Below are positions 27,248-35,247 of a stretch of 64,000 bases of DNA, in pieces (position 1 is the first letter of the stretch; each line of letters opens with the position of its first letter). A program made the translations under genes and the position numbers. The notes beneath the pieces are model-generated. The model did no database searches, was not told the origin of the DNA, and was given only the letters and a program-made list of their open reading frames with translations. The DNA is from Cognataquiflexum rubidum (GTDB lineage: Bacteria > Bacteroidota > Bacteroidia > Cytophagales > Cyclobacteriaceae): positions 1 through 64,000 of the forward strand of contig NZ_JAKZAL010000023.1 of NCBI RefSeq assembly GCF_022538115.1, in the 5' to 3' direction.

Positions 27248-27494
27248 AGATTTTGGATTGATCACTTCCGATAATCTTTATAGATAAAAAAAATGAAATC
27301 GGACATCTTCATGCTTGAAAATCGAATCAAAGATTTAACAATTAGGATGCAGTGACATTTAGATAAGCTGTTGAGTAGTGAAAAGCCTTTCTAAAGTTGG
27401 AACAAAACCAAGAAAATCTCACAACGTCCAATCCGAACTTTGGAAAAGTTCTTCGAATCTTTACCAGCTAAACGACTTTGAATTGGGATGAAAC

Positions 27495-27528
27495 AATAAA
27501 GTCAGAAGGTTTGCCTTCTGACTTTATT
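27495..27528. terminator. Bidirectional terminator with 14-bp arms
   Basis: AATAAAGTCAGAAG-gtttgc-CTTCTGACTTTATT is a perfect inverted repeat in the 346-bp gap between the convergent TPR and T9SS-substrate genes. Nothing else is visible in the gap. Confidence 0.75.
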
Positions 27529-27593
27529 ACTTTTGATGCCCTTTTATGGTTGGTTTTTCTTTGTCGGATCCAAGGGGCTAAATTCAGTTTAAG

Positions 27594-30500
27594 CTATTTT
27601 TTAATGAATTTAAAAATTCTTTGGTATCCATCAGAATTAACAAAGAGAACATAACTTGCCTGTTTAAGTCCAACCCTGGAGATGTCAATTGTAAACTTTC
27701 CATCCTTGGTTTGAATTTCCTGGTCAAATAACTTCAAACCCTTCATATCAAAGATATTTACCTGGATTAAATCATATTTGAAATCCGATAATTCAATATG
27801 GATCACATCGTCGACTGGATTAGGGTAAAGCTTGGTTCCTATTGGATCGTCGATTGTTGGTTCCAATTCATTGTCCAGAATAGCCGAAATTTCTACTTCG
27901 ACAGTGTCTTGCGACACATCTCCTTCGTCCATCATCCTGAAGGCAACGGTTTGATTTGGTAATTTGGAAACCTCTGTTGCGGTCAAAGCCCTGTTGTACA
28001 AACGGATTTCATCAAGTGCACCGCTCCATTGATTAGCACCTTTTCTTGCTCCAATTTGTAGCTCTGAGGTGTTTGTTTTGATGGTGGTAGCGGAATAGGT
28101 TTTTGAAATATCCTGAACTCCGTTAAAATACATGGTTGATTTTGTACCATCAAAAGTTGCAGTAACATGAAGCCAGGTTTTGCCATCGCTCGGATAACTT
28201 TTATTGGAGATAAGGCTGTAGGTTGATCCGTTGCTTTCACGATTAAATCTGAATTCTACCTTACCAGAGCCTCGAGTCAACAATTCATAACCGTCAGTTC
28301 CTCCTTTGGAAATAATCTGTCTTCCCAATTTGTCTGCCGGCCTAATCCAAGCACTGATTGTAACTTGCTTTGAAATATTGATGGTTGAGTTATGTGGAAC
28401 TCCACCATATTGGACAGTGGATTTATTAAGCAAGAGGGCCTTGTCAATTTTCCCTGTAATCCAAGTCCAATTTGCGGTAGAGGATCTTTTGGCGTTATTT
28501 CCATTTCCAGAATGATCAATGAGTATGCTACCGCTGCCTTCATCCATTTTCCAATAGGCTACCAAACTGTTTGTCGTAAATGACCTTACTTGAGACCAAC
28601 TGGAGGTTCCTTTTTGGTTTACCGCAGCAACTCTCCAATAATAAGTGACGTTGTTCAATAGTTTGGGAGTAGTAAAGGATGTTGCAGTAATTCCTGATAC
28701 ATTTGATACAAAGGAAGAAAATGCAGAGCTCGTAGATAATTGTATTTTGTAGGAACTGGCATGTTGTGTAATCCCCCAAGTTAAAGTCGGAGAAATGCTG
28801 ATTTCCTTCGCTGAGTTTGCCGGAGCTGTAAGTATTGGCGCAGCCGGGATAGGGACTCCCCCCGTCACCAAAGTATTAATCTCTACATCTGAAAGCACCC
28901 TATTATAGAGTTTTACTTCATCCAAATCTCCTACCCATCTGTTTATAGATGACCTTGCACCAATCTGCAGTTCTGTTGTATTAGTTTTTATGGTTGTTGG
29001 AGCATAGGTTGCGGAATTATCGAGAACACCATTGATGAAGATTTGGGATTTTGTACCATTAAATGTTGCCGCCACATGCATCCACGTAGTCCCATCGGTA
29101 GGGTAGTTTTGAATGGAATATAATCGGTATGTACTACCGGAACTCTCTCTATTTATTCTAAATTCAATTTTACCAGTTTCAAAAATGCTGAGTTCATACC
29201 CATCAGGTCCGCCTTTGGATAAGATTTGTTTTCTAACCAAAGCATTGGTCCTTATCCATGCAGTGATTGTAATTGCATTGGTCATGTTCAGACTAGAATT
29301 ACTTGGAACAGTTGCAAATCTGTTGGAAAATCCATTTAAATTAATTGCCAGACCATCCTTCCCTTGAACCCAGACTACGCCGGAACTAGTATTCATTATT
29401 GTTGCGTTGTTCCCATTTCCTGAACTGTCAATCAGTTTTGCTCCGCTCCCTTCGTTCATTTTCCAATGTCCAACCAAGCCATTTTCCGTAACATTTCCAG
29501 AAATTGTCCAATAGAATGTCCTGGACTCTTGGTTAGGTACGGGACTATTTGAGTCTTTTACCGTCACGGTTACGAGATAAGGACTATTGGCCAATGCTCC
29601 CGCTTCTATGGTTCCATAAATTCTACCATTTACATCTTCAATAGTTACTCCCGGAGGAAGGTTGATGGCACTGTAGAATAATTGTCCAACGCCACCTGTG
29701 GCAGTGAAAAATAGGTTTCCGTCAAGGGTATCTCCGACTTTATCCAACTGATTTTGAATTGTGCTGGTGACTACGATCGGAGCAGATATCTTGGTGTCAA
29801 TGATTTCAATTGCATTTAATAGCGGGTTTTGTGTTTTTTTGATGAACTCAATGTTTAATGTTCCATCTGAAACCTTTACCATCAATTTTTCCATTCCCCC
29901 TTTTTGATGTCCAAATTTTGCTACCAAATCGACGTTTGAAAGAAGAGTAGTTCCTTCAGCTTTTACATCAAACACCCTTGTTTCAACGGTACTTGTTCCG
30001 GAGAAGGAATTACCCATGTATAAGTTAACCTGATAATCACCATTAGCTATCGGTATGGAGTAGGTCATTACAGAGGAGTTATTATTATGTCTTTCGTTTT
30101 TGAATATTGATTCAAATGTAGTCTTGTCGATATAATCAGGGATAGAGGAATGTTTATTAGCAAACAATAAATTTCCACTAAAATTTGCACCATTTGTAAT
30201 GGTATAACCATCCCCGGTATACGATCCGTTGATTTCATTCCCTTTCCAGTTTGGAGCCCCATTCAAACCCGCTACTGCAATTCCGCCTGCATTTATTCTG
30301 AAAAGAATTTGTTGCGCTGCAACCACATCCACCTTAAAAGTTTGCTCAATAAATAAGCTAGACAGATCTGTGGCTCTGATTGAAATCAAACTGGAATTTG
30401 GCAGTGCAGGAAAAGTCAAAGTCAGGATTTTCCCTGCTATGGATGCTCCTACTGCAGAGTTTGAATTACTTGAGACAGTAAAAAGCAGATTTTCCAGTCC

Positions 30501-33326
30501 ATCACTGTCATTGAAATATTCTCCAAGATCAATTTGAATGGATTGTGATCCGACTTGTTTAGTAATATCATTTAATGTTTTGACAATGTATGGTTGGCCC
30601 CCGACTACCCTGAAGAAATCGTATGTGGCTAAAAATTCCACACCTTGTGCACCTGAAGTGCCGATGATTCCGATAGCTAGCGGTTTGGAGCTTTGTTGGA
30701 CAGATTCCAAGACTTTACCCGTTAGGTTTTTAATGCCAAGACTGATCATGTTCCTGTTTCCGATTTTAACCATTGGTTCCACGGTTCCTTGAACAGGCCT
30801 AACTTTAAGAATGAAATCTATACTTTCAGAGCCTATTGGTCTGTTGGCAGTAGATATAGCGAAAGTCAATGGAGCAGGATCAGGGACATTATTGATTTCC
30901 AAGCCGGCCACGATCTGAGTTTTTGTAAACACAAGTTTAAAAAAGTTGCTTTGCGTTCCGTCACCCATTTGAATCCCAATTTCCCCGTTGTGGGTTACAT
31001 CGTAAAACAATTGAGGACCCGCTAGGCTTAAGAGCCTTCCGGTTATCAAAAATTCACCGGTTTCATTACCTACATTTACACCGAACTGAAAGCCTTTATG
31101 TTGGTTATTTGCTGTCCCGTTTGCAGTGCCCCCCGTGATTGCGAGTTGAACTGCTCCTGCTGCACCGCCAAGTATGTCATTTGGTAATGGACCACCACCG
31201 GGTATATCAATCCAGTTCATCCAATTCGGTTTGCCGGAACCATTATTCATAAAACCTGTAAACCCAAGTCCGGAATATCCAAATGGACGGTTTAATTCAT
31301 CAGTTTTATCAGAAAACAATTCATTATCAATAGGAATGTTAGTTGGATTTCCCAGTTGAAATGGGTCCAATGCATCAGGTATGCCATCACCATCATCATC
31401 CAAATCATTTAAGTCAGAGATAAAATCCCCGTCAAAGTCATTTGGTTTTGAGGCAGCAGAACAATAATCCGTTCCATTGTCAAATTCATCCTGATTTGTA
31501 AAGCCATCATTGTCATAATCTCCGAGAGGGTCAAAATCAGAATTTGTCTGAAGAATGCAGTTGGTGGTATTTAGAGGTGTTAAAATATGAATCCTATTGT
31601 CAAAAGTGGTGACCCAGATTGTGCCGGGGAAAATTTCAGTATCTCCATTTGAAGTGATACCCAAAGCATTTCCTGAATTTAGATTCCATTTATTGGCCTC
31701 TAATTGCTTTAAAGTGCCATCTGCATTAAGGCTGATCAGGTGTATGGTACCATTACTTTTTCCGGCTATCAATGACCCTTTGAGGGCCCCGTTAAAACTG
31801 GAAGCTGTATATTCCGCTATTCCATTTGTATTAATTGGAAAAATAGTTATAAGCTGTTTTTGTGGTCCATTTGGATTTATTGCGCTTGGAGAGCGAAAAT
31901 CAGCTTCATCGGGATTGGCCATTGATTTGGGGACCGGAGGCCAGTTCACAGGAAGGGAATTAGAAGCATAAGCGTCAAAACCTGTTTGTCCAGGCGCAAC
32001 AGGTGCGAGAATCGAAGTACGAAATACTTGATTTGGAGTATAGAGAGGAGTTAGGGTCGACCAATTGGCATCATCACCCAAAGATCTTGTAAAAAGCCCA
32101 GCCCCACCGGGATTAAATGGAAACAAAGCTCCTAGAGGATAGGGGTTACCGGGATTTGCACGTATGGGATTGGGATGACCTCCATAATAAGAATCAAATG
32201 TGTAAGTATTGATATCCGAGGTAATCATCATCAAATGGTCCCTGTTAGACACATACTCGCCACTTGGTGAGGGGTTTGTGGAATTATTGCCGGGTTCATT
32301 ACTTAAGTATTTGTTGGTTACTGTTAAAGCATTCCCTTCATTTTCAGGCAAACCTCCCCAGTTGGTGTTGGGACCATTTTCCGTTACATATACTTTTCCG
32401 CTTTGCGTAACGACAAGATCATAGGTGTTCCGATATCCACCCGAAAAAATCTGTACCGGACCTCCCGCTACGATCATTCCCATATTTAGACCGTCATTTC
32501 CCCCAAATGGATCTCCTACATCAATTCCATTATACCCTGATTGATTTGGATTATAAATTCCATTGGCATTTGGTCTTGAAGGATCATCCAAAGTAGGGAT
32601 ATCATATTTAAATTTCCTGCCTGACAGGGGATCAGTTTTGAGAGGTAACGCTTCAATCGCATTAAGGTCTATACTCAATACCGCTGCGGATAGCGCGTAT
32701 TCTCCCAGGTAGGCAAAATTCAGACTTGGAGATCCGGCATTGGTATGTCCACCGCTTGTGACCAAAAGATATGGTTTCCCATTAATGACAGTGTACTCAA
32801 GACCATTTGGAGAATGGTTTTCCTCTGATCGAGGTAATCCTCTGACAAGATCTACTACCTCCCAACTACTTCCCGTCCAAGTCAATTTTGAAATTATTCC
32901 GGAATTGGTATCTAAGGCCTTATCTCCTGAAGGGCCACCCCATTTTGGATCGCTTGAAGTAATATAAATAATTGGATTGGCAGCGGTACCTACTACTGTA
33001 ATTCCTGTTGATTGGCGATTACTTCTGCCATCTTTTGCCCTAGTACCAATGTCGTCATGGTTAGGAATGTTTTGGATGTCAAGTAGGGTTTGGGCCGCAG
33101 TAACCTTATATCCATTGGTAACGGTTTTTTGAATGGTGTATATCTTTATCTGCCCATTCAGTTGGGCGAGATACAGCTTGCCATCTGGACCAAATTTCAG
33201 TGAGGTTCCTTTGGCCGGCTGTGTAAAGCCATTCAATTGCAAGGTGTCTAATCCAAAACTTATTGTTTGGCTGAAAATTTCTTGGCTCAATGCCATGAAA
33301 ATGATAAGCGCGACAAAACTTTTCAT
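27594..33326 (-). CDS. Giant secreted multidomain protein, type IX secretion substrate
   Basis: The protein is 1910 residues from the chosen start MKSFVALIIFMALSQEIFSQ; upstream ATGs at 33356 and 33383 would precede the signal. In order (numbering from the 33383 ATG): a glucose/sorbosone-dehydrogenase-like propeller (60-600, SLKFGPDGKLYLAQLNG), Asp-rich calcium-binding repeats (613-671, DNDGFTNQDEFDNGTDY), a cadherin-like region, a malectin-like domain (from 1026), an Ig-like domain, LamG-like domain 1 (from 1301, WKMNEGSG), a FN3-like domain (1508-1600), LamG-like domain 2 (from 1605, WKMDEGSG) and a T9SS sorting domain (from 1849, LYPNPVDDVIHIEL). It is probably cell-surface or released and carbohydrate-binding. 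No enzymatic activity is assured. Confidence 0.88.
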   Translation of the reverse strand: MKSFVALIIFMALSQEIFSQTISFGLDTLQLNGFTQPAKGTSLKFGPDGKLYLAQLNGQIKIYTIQKTVTNGYKVTAAQTLLDIQNIPNHDDIGTRAKDGRSNRQSTGITVVGTAANPIIYITSSDPKWGGPSGDKALDTNSGIISKLTWTGSSWEVVDLVRGLPRSEENHSPNGLEYTVINGKPYLLVTSGGHTNAGSPSLNFAYLGEYALSAAVLSIDLNAIEALPLKTDPLSGRKFKYDIPTLDDPSRPNANGIYNPNQSGYNGIDVGDPFGGNDGLNMGMIVAGGPVQIFSGGYRNTYDLVVTQSGKVYVTENGPNTNWGGLPENEGNALTVTNKYLSNEPGNNSTNPSPSGEYVSNRDHLMMITSDINTYTFDSYYGGHPNPIRANPGNPYPLGALFPFNPGGAGLFTRSLGDDANWSTLTPLYTPNQVFRTSILAPVAPGQTGFDAYASNSLPVNWPPVPKSMANPDEADFRSPSAINPNGPQKQLITIFPINTNGIAEYTASSFNGALKGSLIAGKSNGTIHLISLNADGTLKQLEANKWNLNSGNALGITSNGDTEIFPGTIWVTTFDNRIHILTPLNTTNCILQTNSDFDPLGDYDNDGFTNQDEFDNGTDYCSAASKPNDFDGDFISDLNDLDDDGDGIPDALDPFQLGNPTNIPIDNELFSDKTDELNRPFGYSGLGFTGFMNNGSGKPNWMNWIDIPGGGPLPNDILGGAAGAVQLAITGGTANGTANNQHKGFQFGVNVGNETGEFLITGRLLSLAGPQLFYDVTHNGEIGIQMGDGTQSNFFKLVFTKTQIVAGLEINNVPDPAPLTFAISTANRPIGSESIDFILKVRPVQGTVEPMVKIGNRNMISLGIKNLTGKVLESVQQSSKPLAIGIIGTSGAQGVEFLATYDFFRVVGGQPYIVKTLNDITKQVGSQSIQIDLGEYFNDSDGLENLLFTVSSNSNSAVGASIAGKILTLTFPALPNSSLISIRATDLSSLFIEQTFKVDVVAAQQILFRINAGGIAVAGLNGAPNWKGNEINGSYTGDGYTITNGANFSGNLLFANKHSSIPDYIDKTTFESIFKNERHNNNSSVMTYSIPIANGDYQVNLYMGNSFSGTSTVETRVFDVKAEGTTLLSNVDLVAKFGHQKGGMEKLMVKVSDGTLNIEFIKKTQNPLLNAIEIIDTKISAPIVVTSTIQNQLDKVGDTLDGNLFFTATGGVGQLFYSAINLPPGVTIEDVNGRIYGTIEAGALANSPYLVTVTVKDSNSPVPNQESRTFYWTISGNVTENGLVGHWKMNEGSGAKLIDSSGNGNNATIMNTSSGVVWVQGKDGLAINLNGFSNRFATVPSNSSLNMTNAITITAWIRTNALVRKQILSKGGPDGYELSIFETGKIEFRINRESSGSTYRLYSIQNYPTDGTTWMHVAATFNGTKSQIFINGVLDNSATYAPTTIKTNTTELQIGARSSINRWVGDLDEVKLYNRVLSDVEINTLVTGGVPIPAAPILTAPANSAKEISISPTLTWGITQHASSYKIQLSTSSAFSSFVSNVSGITATSFTTPKLLNNVTYYWRVAAVNQKGTSSWSQVRSFTTNSLVAYWKMDEGSGSILIDHSGNGNNAKRSSTANWTWITGKIDKALLLNKSTVQYGGVPHNSTINISKQVTISAWIRPADKLGRQIISKGGTDGYELLTRGSGKVEFRFNRESNGSTYSLISNKSYPSDGKTWLHVTATFDGTKSTMYFNGVQDISKTYSATTIKTNTSELQIGARKGANQWSGALDEIRLYNRALTATEVSKLPNQTVAFRMMDEGDVSQDTVEVEISAILDNELEPTIDDPIGTKLYPNPVDDVIHIELSDFKYDLIQVNIFDMKGLKLFDQEIQTKDGKFTIDISRVGLKQASYVLFVNSDGYQRIFKFIKK

Positions 33327-33688
33327 TCTGAATAAGGAGAATCTAATGTTACTCATATTTGGCCTGGTTTTTAAAGAATTCAAATAAAAAATTAAAAAAA
33401 ACTATGGTGTTAAGTTGAGGCGCTCAGTAGGGTCAATGGATAGTTTTGTACTTTTTTGTTTACGCTTATGAAAGTAAAAAAAATTGTTTTGAATACAAAA
33501 AAAATGATCCTAAATAGAAGAAAAATAATTTCAAACCAAATATTTCCTGATTTAAGTCAGGAAAAAGGAATTGGATTTAAAATAAGTCAAACCTGAGGAA
33601 TAATTAATCCTAAAATTTCGGATGTGGTATTGCATTTAGTATAATGCGATTTTTTCACTTTGGGTAATGGGTTAAAAGTCTAAACAAA
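33327..33688. other. AT-rich spacer, nothing firm
   Basis: The spacer contains only a weak hairpin (33543-33564, TTTCCTGA-n6-TCAGGAAA) without a T-run on either strand. No gene or RNA is recognised. Confidence 0.4.
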
Positions 33689-33997
33689 TCACCCAACAAA
33701 CCCCTTCATTGCTTGCAGCAATTCCCGTTTGGTCATGATTCCACCTTTTCTCCAAAGTATTTTTCCCCGTTTGAAAAGGATGTAATGGGGGATGGACCTT
33801 ACTCCAAACTGTAAGCTTACCTGCGGGTTTTTTTCCACATTCAGTTTGTACAGTTTGATTTTTCCTGCAAGTTCTTGGATCACTTCTTCCAAGACAGGAT
33901 TCATGGTCTGGCATGGTCCACACCAATCAGCATAGAAATCCACTAAAACGGCTTCTTCCGATTGTTGGATCACTTCTTTAAACTTCTTTTTTGCCAT
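33689..33997 (-). CDS. trxA: Thioredoxin
   Basis: This 102-residue cytosolic thioredoxin has active site WCGPC (C26, C29) and the cis-proline loop SIPHYILF. It reduces protein disulfides with electrons from thioredoxin reductase. The length is normal. Gly-rich FKRGK and a C-terminal helix complete the fold. The gene is monocistronic. It lies downstream of the ompH pair on the same strand but is separated from it by a terminator. The symbol is by family; the genome may hold other thioredoxins. Confidence 0.92.
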   Translation of the reverse strand: MAKKKFKEVIQQSEEAVLVDFYADWCGPCQTMNPVLEEVIQELAGKIKLYKLNVEKNPQVSLQFGVRSIPHYILFKRGKILWRKGGIMTKRELLQAMKGFVG

Positions 33998-34087
33998 CTC
34001 TCCAATAATTTTTTGTGCAATTTAAGGGGATTTGTAGCTCATCCTCTGTTACCAAAATCACCTAGCTTAGCAATGAGGCAGCAAAAC

Positions 34088-34121
34088 AAAAAGACCTGTC
34101 TCTTCCGAAACAGGTCTCTAT
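34088..34121 (-). terminator. Terminator of the bamA-ompH operon
   Basis: The arms AGACCTGT (34092-34099) and ACAGGTCT (34110-34117) form a hairpin followed, on the minus strand, by TTTTTG. It lies 20 bp after the last ompH stop codon. Confidence 0.8.
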
Positions 34122-34140
34122 TTTAAAGATTTGAGTTGAA

Positions 34141-34692
34141 TTATTTTGCAGGACCCGCTGGAGCTGCCGGTAATTCAATTCCGAGTTTGGCCAAAACCAA
34201 TTCGGTGAATTTGTCTTCGTCTCTGGTGTAAAGCAAGATTGGTGACTGACCTGCTGACTCGGAGAATACGTGCGAATAGTTGTTCTCTGCGGCTACTGCA
34301 TTGATCGCATTGAAGACTTTTTGCTGAACAGGCGCAAGAAGTTCCTGAAGTTTGTTTTGGTAGGAAACCTGGGCGTCTTGCTCATACTTCTGAAGGTCTT
34401 GCTGCAATTTTTGCAATTCCTGCTCTTTGGCACCTCTGGCATCTTCAGTCATAGTGGGAGCGGCCTGCTGGTAAGCCTGCACTTTTTTCTGAAAATCCTG
34501 TGCTTTTGTCTGGATGTTGGTCTGCAATTGTGCCTGATAATCCTGTACATCAGCAGCTATTTGTTCCATCTCCGGCATAAGGTCCATCAGTAATTCCACA
34601 TTGGTATAACCGATCTTTAATTCCTGGGCCTGGGCTACGAATCCTACGCAAAAGAGTGCTATTGCGGAAAGGACGACTTTAATTTTCATCAT
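34141..34692 (-). CDS. OmpH/Skp-family periplasmic chaperone, copy 2
   Basis: This 183-residue protein has a signal peptide (MMKIKVVLSAIALFCVGFVAQAQ) and a long coiled coil (45-125, rich in Gln/Lys/Glu), ending in a compact KFTELVLAKLGIELP segment and a Pro/Ala tail. Skp-type trimers hold unfolded outer-membrane proteins in the periplasm and deliver them to BamA. It is last in the operon, 18 bp after a paralogue. Tandem ompH genes beside bamA are usual in Bacteroidota. Confidence 0.92.
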   Translation of the reverse strand: MMKIKVVLSAIALFCVGFVAQAQELKIGYTNVELLMDLMPEMEQIAADVQDYQAQLQTNIQTKAQDFQKKVQAYQQAAPTMTEDARGAKEQELQKLQQDLQKYEQDAQVSYQNKLQELLAPVQQKVFNAINAVAAENNYSHVFSESAGQSPILLYTRDEDKFTELVLAKLGIELPAAPAGPAK

Positions 34693-34710
34693 TTTCGTTA
34701 TTGAGTTAAT

Positions 34711-35247
34711 TTATTTGTTTTCTATACCTAATTCTTCCAATACAAATTCTGAGTAATCATGCCTGGGGTCTGTGTAGATCATCAATGGACCTGCCGCTTT
34801 GTCAAACAAAATCACCAAACTGTTTCTCTTGCACACCCTGTCTATGGCATCATAGATTTTAGATTGCAGAGGCTGTAGCAATTCGGACTGTTTTTGGTAA
34901 TACTGTCCGTTGATTCCAAAAACCCTGTTGTTGAAGTCGACTGCTTGCTTTTGTTTTTCTTTGATCGTTTCCAAACGTTCTTGGTACATCTCTTCTGTCA
35001 GTAAAACTTCTTCCGCTTTGAGGTTTGCATACATGGTTTTTATTCCCTGTTCCAAATCCTGTGCCTCTTTTTTCCACTGATTGCTAATAGATGTTAATTC
35101 ATCTTGGACAAGTTTGTAATCGGGATGTTTGTTCAGGATATATTCTGAATCGATATATCCGAATTTTTGGGCATCCGCAGACGTGACAAATAGGGTCAGT
35201 CCAATTAGCGTGCACAAAATTAATAATATAATCGGTCTTTTCACCAT
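34711..35247 (-). CDS. OmpH/Skp-family periplasmic chaperone, copy 1
   Basis: This 178-residue protein has a signal peptide ending SADAQ, then KFGYIDSEYILNKHPDY (typical OmpH start), a coiled-coil arm and a C-terminal VFDKAAGPLMIY-like strand region (here ILFDKAAGPLMIY). Its ATG overlaps the bamA stop by one base (TAATG), so expression is probably coupled. The sequence differs clearly from the next ompH copy, suggesting an old duplication with division of labour. Confidence 0.92.
   Translation of the reverse strand: MVKRPIILLILCTLIGLTLFVTSADAQKFGYIDSEYILNKHPDYKLVQDELTSISNQWKKEAQDLEQGIKTMYANLKAEEVLLTEEMYQERLETIKEKQKQAVDFNNRVFGINGQYYQKQSELLQPLQSKIYDAIDRVCKRNSLVILFDKAAGPLMIYTDPRHDYSEFVLEELGIENK

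Noticed and set aside
33543-33564. Hairpin TTTCCTGA-n6-TCAGGAAA
   Set aside because: It has no T-run on either strand and is not near a gene end, so it was not called a terminator.
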